Assembly: GCA_021777685.1 (NCBI GenBank)
Contig: JAJYDH010000445.1
Span: 1-5,256, forward strand
Source of the DNA: Planctomycetota bacterium
GTDB lineage: Bacteria > Planctomycetota > Planctomycetia > Isosphaerales > Isosphaeraceae
Direction of reading: 5' to 3'
DNA length: 5,256 bases
The translations under genes were made by a program, and so were the position numbers. Positions within the stretch are counted from its first letter, which is position 1. Every line of letters starts with the position of its first letter. Shown piece after piece: positions 1 through 5,256 of this stretch. The notes below the pieces were generated by a model. It was not told the DNA's origin. It made no database searches and saw nothing but the letters and a program-made list of their open reading frames with translations.

Positions 1-1155
1 CGCGACCGCGCCGTGCCGCCCGACCTCGTCCTGGGGGCCTCGGCCTACCGCCGCGAGTGCGTCGGCCTCCGGGTGCCCAAGGATATCTATATCCACATCT
101 CGGGGATCGACCTGATCCGCGACGACCCGGGCGAATGGCTCGTCCTGGAGGACAACGGCCGGACCCCCTCGGGCGTCAGCTACGTCCTGAAGAACCGCCA
201 GGTGATGAAGCAGGCGTTCCCGTCCCTCTTCGAGCAGTACAACGTCCGGGCGGTCGACGACTACGCCTCGAACCTCCTGGCGATGCTCCGCCACATCGCC
301 CCCCCCGGCTCGGACGACCCGACGGTCGTCGTCCTCACCCCGGGCGTCTACAACTCGGCCTACTACGAGCACAGCTTCCTCGCCCGCCAGATGGGCGTCG
401 AGCTGGTCGAGGGGCGCGACCTGTTCTTCGACTCCGGCCAGATCTTCATGAGGACCACCCAGGGGCCCCGGCGGGTCGACGTGATCTACCGGCGGGTCGA
501 CGACGACTTCCTCGACCCCCTCACCTTCCGGAGGGACAGCCAGCTCGGCGTCGCCGGCCTGATCGCCTCCTATCGGTCGGGGCAGATCGGCCTGGCCAAC
601 GCGCTGGGGACCGGCGTGGCCGACGACAAGGGGATCTACCCGTTCGTCCCCGACATTATCCGCTACTACCTCCGCGAGGACCCCATCCTGGGCAACATCG
701 AGACCTTCCGGGCCTCGATCCCGGCGCAGAAGCAGCACATCCTGGCCAACCTGGACAAGCTGGTGGTCAAGCTCGTCGACGGCTCGGGCGGCTACGGGAT
801 GCTCATCGGCCCGCGCTCGACCGCCGAGCAGCGCGACGAGTTCGCCCGCCGGATCGAGGACAACCCCCGGGGGTACATCGCCCAGCCGACCATCTCCCTG
901 AGCCAGCACCCGACGTATGTCGACGAGCACCTCGAAGGCCGGCACGTCGACCTCCGCCCGTTCATCCTCTACGGCGACGAGATCAAGGTCCTCGCCGGCG
1001 GCCTGACCCGCGTGGCGTTGCCCCGGGGGAGCCTGGTGGTCAACAGCTCGCAAGGGGGCGGCACCAAGGACACCTGGGTCCTCCGGGGGGCCCCGCCCTC
1101 GCCCGGCTCGATCAAGCCCGAGTCTCCCGCCCCGACGACCGAGGGGAGGCCCTGA
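1..1155 (+). CDS. Circularly permuted ATP-grasp protein (DUF404/DUF407 type), 5' partial
   Basis: This is the C-terminal 384 codons of an ATP-grasp enzyme of the circularly permuted type, a family predicted to ligate amino acids or peptides to a carboxylate using ATP. The frame is open from the first base, and family members are usually around 470-490 residues, so roughly 90-100 residues lie outside the window. The GTG at 13 is therefore probably not the start. Counting codons from base 1, family-typical blocks are LEDNGRTPSG (about 49-58), LTPGVYNSAYYEHSFLA (112-128), VDVIYRRVDDDFLDP (159-173), the glycine-rich GSGGYGMLIGP (261-271) after a likely nucleotide-binding Lys257, RHVDLRPF (314-321) and NSSQGGGTKDTW (348-359). 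The last 24 or so residues form a Pro/Ser-rich tail. No signal peptide can be judged. The alpha-E gene starts one base after its stop, implying one transcript and translational coupling. The family call is secure; the substrate is unknown. Confidence 0.95.
   Translation, partial: RDRAVPPDLVLGASAYRRECVGLRVPKDIYIHISGIDLIRDDPGEWLVLEDNGRTPSGVSYVLKNRQVMKQAFPSLFEQYNVRAVDDYASNLLAMLRHIAPPGSDDPTVVVLTPGVYNSAYYEHSFLARQMGVELVEGRDLFFDSGQIFMRTTQGPRRVDVIYRRVDDDFLDPLTFRRDSQLGVAGLIASYRSGQIGLANALGTGVADDKGIYPFVPDIIRYYLREDPILGNIETFRASIPAQKQHILANLDKLVVKLVDGSGGYGMLIGPRSTAEQRDEFARRIEDNPRGYIAQPTISLSQHPTYVDEHLEGRHVDLRPFILYGDEIKVLAGGLTRVALPRGSLVVNSSQGGGTKDTWVLRGAPPSPGSIKPESPAPTTEGRP
1141..1149 (+). promoter_or_regulatory. 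Ribosome binding site of the alpha-E gene, inside the ATP-grasp 3' end
   Basis: GAGGGGAGG ends seven bases before the ATG at 1157. It is a strong Shine-Dalgarno match that lies within the last codons of the ATP-grasp gene. It fixes the alpha-E start and supports coupled translation of the two genes. Confidence 0.6.
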
Positions 1156-1156
1156 G

Positions 1157-2122
1157 ATGCTCAGCCGAGTCGCCGAAAACCTCTACTGGATCAGCCGGTA
1201 CGTCGAGCGGGCCGAGAACGTCGCCCGGCTCCTCGACGTCGGGTTCCACCTGGAGCTGGACGCCTCGGGGCTGGCCGGTGATGTCGCCGGACAGGGGCCG
1301 ATCGAGAGCGTCCTGACCATCCTCGCCTGCCGAGACTCGTTCGTGAAGGCCCACGGCGAGGAGAAGATGGACCGCGAGTCGGTCCTCCGGTTCCTCACCT
1401 TCGACCGCCAGAACAGCCACTCGATCCTGACCATGCTCGCCCGGGCCCGCGAGAACGCCCGGGGGACGCAGGAGACGCTCAGCGGCGAGGCCTGGAGCCA
1501 GGTCAACAAGCTCTACCTCTACCTGGGCAGCCCCCGCGCCCGTCGCCGGTTCGCCGCCAGCCCGTCGCGGTTCTTCGACGGGATCAAGCGGTCGTGCATC
1601 CTCTTCGACGGCCTGGTCGACGGCACCCTGCCCCGGACCGAGGTCTTCCACTTCCTCCAGCTCGGCCGCTACCTGGAGCGGGTCAACCAGATCAGCCGGA
1701 TCTTGAACGTGAAGATCCACGGCCTCCGCGACGACGGCCCGATCGCCGAGCGGACGATGAGGGTCGTCCACTGGTCGAGCCTCCTGAGGAGCTGCTCGGC
1801 CTACGAGGCGTACCTCCGCGAGCATCACGACCAGATCGACCCCGAGGGGGTGGTCCGCTACCTCGTCCTCGACGCCGACTTCCCCCGGGCCATGCGGTTC
1901 TGCGTCGCCCGCTGCGTCGAGTCGCTCCGCGAGATCGCCGGCGGCGACGAGGACGAGTACCGCTCCGAGGCCGAACGCCAGCTCGGCCGGCTCGACAGCG
2001 AGCTGCGCTACATCGACGTCGGCGAGATCTTCGGCCGGGGCCTCAACTCCTTCCTCACCAGCATCCAGGACGCCTGCAACCGCGTGGGCGACGAGATCCG
2101 CCAGGCTTACTTCCTGACATGA
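1157..2122 (+). CDS. Alpha-E domain protein (DUF403)
   Basis: A 321-residue, probably all-helical cytoplasmic protein of the alpha-E family, close to the usual length of about 310. The opening ENLYWISRYVERAENVARLL (residues 7-26) is the family signature. Other typical blocks are a Glu/Arg-rich helix at about 92-108 (ML-ARARENARGTQE), FDGIKRSCILFDGLVDGTL (140-158), FLQLGRYLERVNQISRIL (166-183) and LVLDADFPRAMRFCV (236-250). The conserved glutamates that give the family its name are present (for example Glu7, Glu18, Glu20, Glu99 and Glu174). No biochemical activity is firmly established for the family. It is almost always encoded beside, or fused to, a circularly permuted ATP-grasp protein and is thought to act with it. 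Here the two genes are separated by one base. The start is supported by the strong ribosome binding site just upstream and the conserved N-terminus. Confidence 0.95.
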   Translation: MLSRVAENLYWISRYVERAENVARLLDVGFHLELDASGLAGDVAGQGPIESVLTILACRDSFVKAHGEEKMDRESVLRFLTFDRQNSHSILTMLARARENARGTQETLSGEAWSQVNKLYLYLGSPRARRRFAASPSRFFDGIKRSCILFDGLVDGTLPRTEVFHFLQLGRYLERVNQISRILNVKIHGLRDDGPIAERTMRVVHWSSLLRSCSAYEAYLREHHDQIDPEGVVRYLVLDADFPRAMRFCVARCVESLREIAGGDEDEYRSEAERQLGRLDSELRYIDVGEIFGRGLNSFLTSIQDACNRVGDEIRQAYFLT

Positions 2123-2398
2123 CCCGAGACTGCGGCAACGATCATCACCCCGGCGTCGGCGATCTTTCTGCCTCCCCTCTCCCTCCGGGAGAGGGGCCGG
2201 GGGTGAGGGGCGCCGCCTCACGAGCGAGGACCGATCGGGCTGGTTTCGACGCCCTCGGCAGTGCCACGCCCCTCACCCCAACCCTCTCCCAGAGGGAGAG
2301 GGAGCCGGAAATGCTTGCCAGCTCGCAGCCCGATGGCCCATCCCCACGGTAACGTAAACATAACGCGTCCCGCCCCGTAGCCATAAGGCGAGGTAACC
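2123..2398. other. Intergenic gap between alpha-E and transglutaminase genes
   Basis: This 276-base gap holds the inverted pair of REP-like palindromes described separately (about 2171-2306), then roughly 90 bases leading to the transglutaminase gene. A short A-rich stretch at about 2350-2363 (GTAACGTAAACATAAC) stands out from the GC-rich surroundings and could be part of a promoter, but I cannot assign -35 and -10 boxes. AAGGCGAGG at 2385-2393 is a plausible ribosome binding site five bases before the ATG at 2399. No credible open frame fills the gap. Confidence 0.5.
2171..2306. repeat. REPIN-like inverted doublet of C/G-rich palindromes
   Basis: Two copies of the same palindromic unit lie head to head. 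The left copy has a perfect 10-bp stem, CCCCTCTCCC at 2174-2183 with GGGAGAGGGG at 2187-2196 and a 3-base loop. The right copy has a perfect 9-bp stem, CCCTCTCCC at 2282-2290 with GGGAGAGGG at 2294-2302 and loop AGA. The flanks are also inverted: GGGGTGAGGGGCG at 2200-2212 is exactly complementary to 2267-2279. Fifty-four bases (2213-2266) separate the inner arms. Units of the form CCCTCACCCC-CCCTCTCCC-GGGAGAGGG are familiar as dispersed intergenic repeats in many bacterial genomes. The doublet layout resembles a REPIN. There is no T-tract, so a simple intrinsic terminator is not evident. Confidence 0.8.
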
Positions 2399-3403
2399 AT
2401 GCTCTTCCGGATCATCCACGAGACCAAGCTCTCGTACACGAGCCCCGTCGCCGAGACGGTCTTCGAGGTCCGCATGGCCCCGCCGACCGACGAGGACCAG
2501 ACCAACCTGGGCTACCGGCTCCGGACCACGCCCCAGGCGACCGTGACCTCGTTCCGCGACGGGATGGGCAACCGCGTCGACCTGTTTAACGTGTCCAAGC
2601 CCTACAAGGAACTCGTGATCCTGGCCACCAGCTACGTCCGGACCCACCGCCGAGTCGGCATCGCCCGGCTCGACGGCGTGACCCGGCTGGGCGAGGGCCA
2701 GGTCGGGGTCGACGCGTATGAGCTGCTCTTCCCCAGCCCGCTGGTCGACCAGTGCCAGGCGCTCGACGACTTCGTGGCGACGCTGCCCCGCCCCGGCGAC
2801 GCGACCTCGCCGATCGCCTACATCGAGTCGCTGATGGACGCCGTCCGAGGCCGGCTCAAGTTCGAGACGCAGGTCACCAAGGCCCGGACCCCGGTCAGCG
2901 AGGCCCTGGCGCTGGGCAAGGGGGTCTGCCAGGACTTCGCCCACCTGTTCATCGCCGCCTGCCGGGGCGTGGGCCTGCCCGCCCGGTACGTCAGCGGCTA
3001 CGTGAACCACCCGGGAGAGATCGCCACCCACGCCTGGTGCCAGGTCTGGGGCGGCGACCGCGCCGGCTGGGTCGACGTCGACCCCACCACCCGCGAGTTC
3101 GTCGGCGACGACCACGTCGCCATCGCCTTCGGCCGGGATTACTCCGACGTCCCCCCCAACAAGGGGCTCTGGAAGGGCCGCGCCGAGGAGGCCATCGCCG
3201 TCTCCGTCAAGGTCGAGCCGATCGACCGGGTCCCGATGGAGTGGAACGAGTGGTCCCAGCCCGCCGCCCGCCAGGGGATGTTCCAGAGCCAGAGGATGGG
3301 CAACATGAGCCAGTCCCAGCGGATGGGCCGCTCTCCCTACCCCAACCAGCGGAGCTACACCGCCGGCCTCCACCAGCAGCAGGGCGAGCAGCAGCAGCAA
3401 TGA
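2399..3403 (+). CDS. Transglutaminase-like protein with N-terminal beta domain and Gln-rich tail
   Basis: A 334-residue member of the bacterial transglutaminase-like superfamily (papain-like fold). Residues 1 to about 85 match the Bact_transglu_N type domain (LFRIIHETKLSYTSPV, with a FxVRMAPP-like block). The core contains a complete triad: Cys177 in GKGVCQDFAH, His211 in THAWCQVW and Asp228 in GWVDVDPTT, followed by the family-typical DDHVAIAFGRDYSDVPP (237-253). Such proteins may cleave or transfer at amide bonds; true cross-linking is not shown for this group. No signal peptide or membrane segment is seen, so it is probably cytoplasmic. The start is supported by AAGGCGAGG five bases upstream and by the conserved N-terminus. 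The last 48 residues are unusual: 14 glutamines, no lysine, two QSQRMG repeats (296-301, 305-310) and a terminal QQQQ. It belongs functionally with the upstream ATP-grasp and alpha-E genes but may have its own promoter because of the 276-base gap. Confidence 0.95.
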   Translation: MLFRIIHETKLSYTSPVAETVFEVRMAPPTDEDQTNLGYRLRTTPQATVTSFRDGMGNRVDLFNVSKPYKELVILATSYVRTHRRVGIARLDGVTRLGEGQVGVDAYELLFPSPLVDQCQALDDFVATLPRPGDATSPIAYIESLMDAVRGRLKFETQVTKARTPVSEALALGKGVCQDFAHLFIAACRGVGLPARYVSGYVNHPGEIATHAWCQVWGGDRAGWVDVDPTTREFVGDDHVAIAFGRDYSDVPPNKGLWKGRAEEAIAVSVKVEPIDRVPMEWNEWSQPAARQGMFQSQRMGNMSQSQRMGRSPYPNQRSYTAGLHQQQGEQQQQ

Positions 3404-3409
3404 AGCGGG

Positions 3410-3426
3410 CGGATGGATGACATCCG
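3410..3426 (+). terminator. Possible small hairpin after the transglutaminase stop
   Basis: CGGATG at 3410-3415 pairs with CATCCG at 3421-3426 around a 5-base loop, starting seven bases after the stop codon. CATCCGGATG at 3421-3430 is itself a 10-base palindrome. There is no following T-run, so this is at best a weak terminator or RNA 3'-end stabiliser; the larger inverted repeat just downstream is the more likely end structure. Confidence 0.2.
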
Positions 3427-3438
3427 GATGCCCCTAAT

Positions 3439-3624
3439 GACCGCCGATTCAATAACTTCCCGATTCGTGGGGGAAGCCTTTGGAGTGCGGGAGCTTGCTC
3501 CCGCTTTCCTGGAGGGAGCTTGCTCCCGGATCTGAGCGGCGTCCGCCGTCGGGAGCAAGCTCCCGGGGACAAAGCGGGAGCAAGCTCCCGCACTCCAAAG
3601 CGGGAAGTTGTTGAATCGGCGGTC
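3439..3624. repeat. Nested inverted repeat between convergent genes, possibly a small mobile element
   Basis: Three pairs of arms are nested. The outer pair is 3439-3462 with 3601-3624 (24 bases, one mismatch). The middle pair is 3478-3507 with 3571-3600 (30 of 30 complementary). The inner pair is 3514-3528 with 3550-3564 (15 of 15). They are separated by a 15-base left-side bulge (3463-3477), a 6-by-6 internal loop and a 21-base apical loop (3529-3549). The middle and inner arms each contain their own palindrome, GGGAGCTTGCTCCC or its complement, so the region has four short hairpin units inside the large fold. The single mismatch (T3453 with G3610) becomes a G-U pair in + strand RNA. CCTAA occurs on both sides (3433-3437 and 3624-3628), a possible target duplication. 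It sits between the stops at 3403 and 3656, so it could end transcription from both directions, though no clear T-tract follows. The GGGAGCTTGCTCCC core is known as a dispersed REP-like motif in several bacterial groups. Confidence 0.85.
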
Positions 3625-3655
3625 CTAAACCGCCCGGAAGACGATCGGGCCGAAC
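3625..3655 (-). other. Short spacer after the SagB-type gene stop
   Basis: Read on the - strand, this spacer contains a weak hairpin: GCCCG at 3650-3646 pairs with CGGGC at 3636-3632 around a 9-base loop, followed by GGTTTAG. The T-run is only three bases, so an intrinsic terminator is not convincing. The nested inverted repeat follows immediately. Confidence 0.2.
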
Positions 3656-5104
3656 TCACGTCTTGGTCGATCGGCCGGCGGGATCGCTGCCGAGCAAGAA
3701 TTCACCGACCGAGGTCTCGGAGTCAGAGTCGGTCCCGGCGGCCCTGGCGAAGCGGTCGGAGTCGCCCCCGCCGAGCGCGCAGGGGGCGAGGCCCATCGCC
3801 GTCGCGGCCAGGTACATGGTCTGATAGGCCGCCCCGACGTGCTTCAGGATCAGGGCGTAGGCGATCGACTCGTACTTCCAGGCCAGCCGGGCGAACCTCG
3901 CCGCCAGGATGATGAGCACCTGGACCCGATCGGGCGGGATGCCCGCGGAGGCCGCGCCGTCGCTCAAAAGGTGCTCGACCTCGGCCGTCCGGCCGGCGAC
4001 CCGGCGCAGGCGGTGCGACCCGGCCTCGTAGCGGTAGAGGCCCGGTTCGAGCCCCCCGGCGCGGTTGATCGCGAGGTAGAACTCCAGCTCGTACAGGGCC
4101 CCGCCCGACGGGTAAGGGCGGTAGGCGAACTCCATCGTCAAGGGGCCGACGGGCGTCTCCACCTCGATCTCTCGGCGGCCCGTCACGCGGGCGACCCGGT
4201 AGAGGAACTCCCCGAGCTGTCGCGAGTCGATCGGCCGGTCGTCGTACTCGCGGATCGATCGCCGGGCCTCCACGACCGCCGAGAGCGGCGGGTCCTCGCG
4301 CCCCAGCCGCTCCAGGTCGGGCCGATCCAGCGCGATGGAGTCGCCCGCCGATTCCGGCCCGAGGGCGGGCGGGGGCGGATCGATCCCCGCGAACCGATAG
4401 GTGGCCCCGGAGGGCCCGTCCGTGCGCCCCTTGCGGCTCCGGGCGTGGAAGAGGAGGTCGTGGAATTCCCACGTTTTCAAGGAAGGCCCCTCTTCGGGGC
4501 CGTCCGGGCCGGCCTCGCCCACCATCCCGGCGCCGGCCATGAGCTTCAGGAGGGCGGCGACGGCGTCGGGGGCCAGCCCCTCGACCCGACTCGCCAGCTC
4601 GTCGGCGTCGCCCGGGGTCGCGAGCGCCCCGACGATCGACGCCGCCCTCGGGTCGTCGAACACCACCCGCGCATGGGCCCGGGGCGACTCCAGCACGGCC
4701 CCCCCGCCCGACCGCCGGAGGTACGCGAACCGGGAGAGGACGACCGGCCGGGCGAGGTCGACGGCCGCCGGCCCGGATGACGGGTCGGCCGAGGTCGGGA
4801 TCAGGGAGGCGAGCTTCCGGCCGTCGACCCAGGCCGAGCGGACGATCCAGCCTCGAAGATCCAGCGACCGCAGGTGGTAATACCAGCCGGGAAGTCCCGA
4901 GGCGCCGTCGGCCTCGAAGATCGCCCCGGCCAGGCGGTCTTCCTCCTCGCCCGGGGCGTCGAGCCGCCCCAGCGCCGAGGCGAAGGCCGGGCTGGGCCGC
5001 CGGAAGGTCAGCCGCGAGCCGGGCCCCTCGACGCGGAGCGACCCGCCCTCGCCCGTCCCGAGGGAGACGCCCTCACGCCACGACAGCAGGACCGAAACGG
5101 CCAT
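3656..5104 (-). CDS. SagB-type FMN-dependent dehydrogenase with extended N-terminal region
   Basis: A 482-residue protein with a C-terminal SagB/ThcOx nitroreductase-fold domain (about 272-475). In RiPP pathways such enzymes use FMN to oxidise thiazolines or oxazolines, made by a cyclodehydratase, to azoles. Visible family blocks are EARRSIREYDDRPI (279-292, the usual FMN phosphate-binding arginine region), RPYPSGGALYELEFYL (329-344), WKYESIAYALILKHVG (409-424), TMYLAATAMGLAPCALGGGD (429-448) and ETSVGEFLLG (463-472). The N-terminal half (1 to about 215) has LSRFAYLRR, VLESP and WEFHDLLFHARSR (212-224), typical of the long actinobacterial/planctomycete form. I infer it may be a winged-helix or peptide-recognition-like region. 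The ATG at 5104 follows AAGGTGG six bases upstream; an ATG at 5127 is out of frame. No signal peptide or membrane helix is seen. It is convergent with the transglutaminase gene and so is a separate transcription unit. No cyclodehydratase or precursor peptide is visible, so the substrate is open. Confidence 0.93.
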   Translation of the reverse strand: MAVSVLLSWREGVSLGTGEGGSLRVEGPGSRLTFRRPSPAFASALGRLDAPGEEEDRLAGAIFEADGASGLPGWYYHLRSLDLRGWIVRSAWVDGRKLASLIPTSADPSSGPAAVDLARPVVLSRFAYLRRSGGGAVLESPRAHARVVFDDPRAASIVGALATPGDADELASRVEGLAPDAVAALLKLMAGAGMVGEAGPDGPEEGPSLKTWEFHDLLFHARSRKGRTDGPSGATYRFAGIDPPPPALGPESAGDSIALDRPDLERLGREDPPLSAVVEARRSIREYDDRPIDSRQLGEFLYRVARVTGRREIEVETPVGPLTMEFAYRPYPSGGALYELEFYLAINRAGGLEPGLYRYEAGSHRLRRVAGRTAEVEHLLSDGAASAGIPPDRVQVLIILAARFARLAWKYESIAYALILKHVGAAYQTMYLAATAMGLAPCALGGGDSDRFARAAGTDSDSETSVGEFLLGSDPAGRSTKT

Positions 5105-5256
5105 CGCGGCCCACCTTCTTCCTTCATCGAGGCCCGTTCAGGAACATTTAGGAGTGACGCAGTTGGTCCATCGGACGATCGTGCGATTGGAGTCTGGGCG
5201 ATCTTCGTAGGGTGGGTCGAGCCTCGGGCGAGCCCCACCACGGATCGGGATGGTGG
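5105..5256 (-). other. Upstream region of the SagB-type gene
   Basis: These 152 bases precede the SagB-type start and run to the window edge. Read on the - strand, GAAGGAAGAAGGTGG lies just before the ATG and supplies the ribosome binding site. The middle part (about 5130-5205) is less GC-rich than the genes and probably contains the promoter, but no convincing -35/-10 pair can be named. No ORF is supported. The outer part carries the palindromic repeat listed separately. Confidence 0.4.
5211..5256. repeat. Short palindromic repeat at the right edge
   Basis: GGTGGG at 5211-5216 is complementary to CCCACC at 5234-5239, with CTCG (5223-5226) and CGAG (5229-5232) inside. CCACCA at 5235-5240 is also complementary to TGGTGG at 5251-5256, giving an alternative fold. 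The wording GTAGGGTGGGTCGAGC...CCCACCAC resembles a dispersed intergenic repeat seen in many bacterial genomes. The element may continue beyond the window. Confidence 0.5.

Noticed and set aside
13..15. GTG as the start of the ATP-grasp gene
   Set aside because: The frame is open to the window edge and the protein would lack about 90-100 N-terminal residues normal for the family, so the gene most likely begins upstream of the window.
1112..2221. Long open frame on the - strand across the alpha-E gene (369 codons)
   Set aside because: The translation shows no recognisable family and is Ala/Glu/Val/Asp-rich; the + strand gene is clearly the real one.
2282..2302. Intrinsic terminator after the alpha-E gene
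   Set aside because: The stem is good but it is followed by GGGAGCC-type sequence with no T-tract, and a matching inverted copy shows it belongs to a repeat doublet.
2273..3400. Long open frame on the - strand across the transglutaminase gene (375 codons)
   Set aside because: It is antisense to a gene with a complete catalytic triad and its translation is low-complexity Gly/Val/Asp/Leu-rich, as expected for the mirror frame of high-GC codons.
3489..3595. CRISPR-like array of GGGAGC-type repeats
   Set aside because: The units alternate in orientation, the spacers are unequal and short, and the whole forms one nested inverted repeat, unlike direct CRISPR repeats.
3207..3659. Open frames running through the inverted repeat on either strand
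   Set aside because: They depend on the repeat sequence for openness, show no protein family, and overlap the ends of both real genes.
3839..4780. Open frame on the + strand across the SagB-type gene (313 codons)
   Set aside because: It is opposite strong SagB motifs, has no plausible protein family, and is Arg/Pro/Gly-rich in the manner of a shadow frame.

Overview
The window is high-GC DNA with long open frames and strongly G/C-ending codons. The closest protein resemblances I recognise, together with the dispersed palindromic intergenic repeats, suggest a planctomycete, perhaps of the Isosphaeraceae. This assignment is inference from style and gene content; there is no rRNA or other marker gene in the window.

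Layout: positions 1-3403 hold three genes on the + strand. They are the 3' part of a circularly permuted ATP-grasp protein (1-1155, 5' end cut by the window), an alpha-E (DUF403) protein (1157-2122) one base downstream, and a transglutaminase-like cysteine protease-fold protein (2399-3403) after a 276-base gap. A convergent gene on the - strand (3656-5104) encodes a SagB-type FMN-dependent dehydrogenase. There are no tRNA or rRNA genes, no CRISPR array, and no gene-free stretch over 300 bases.

How the genes work together: the ATP-grasp, alpha-E and transglutaminase trio is a recurring bacterial gene set. It has been proposed, from comparative genomics, to make and process a peptide or amide-linked modification, often beside the proteasome-like Anbu peptidase. 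No Anbu gene is visible here, and the substrate is unknown. The SagB-type protein belongs to the flavin oxidases that turn azolines into azoles in RiPP natural products. No cyclodehydratase or precursor gene lies within the window, so here it looks like an orphan or the edge of another cluster.

The non-coding gaps are structured. The gap 2123-2398 holds two inverted copies of a C/G-rich REP-like palindrome (a REPIN-like doublet). The convergent gap 3404-3655 is mostly a nested inverted repeat of about 186 bases whose arms are nearly perfectly complementary. The right edge carries another short palindromic repeat upstream of the SagB gene. The best candidate for something unusual is the nested inverted repeat; the glutamine-rich tail of the transglutaminase and the orphan SagB protein come next.
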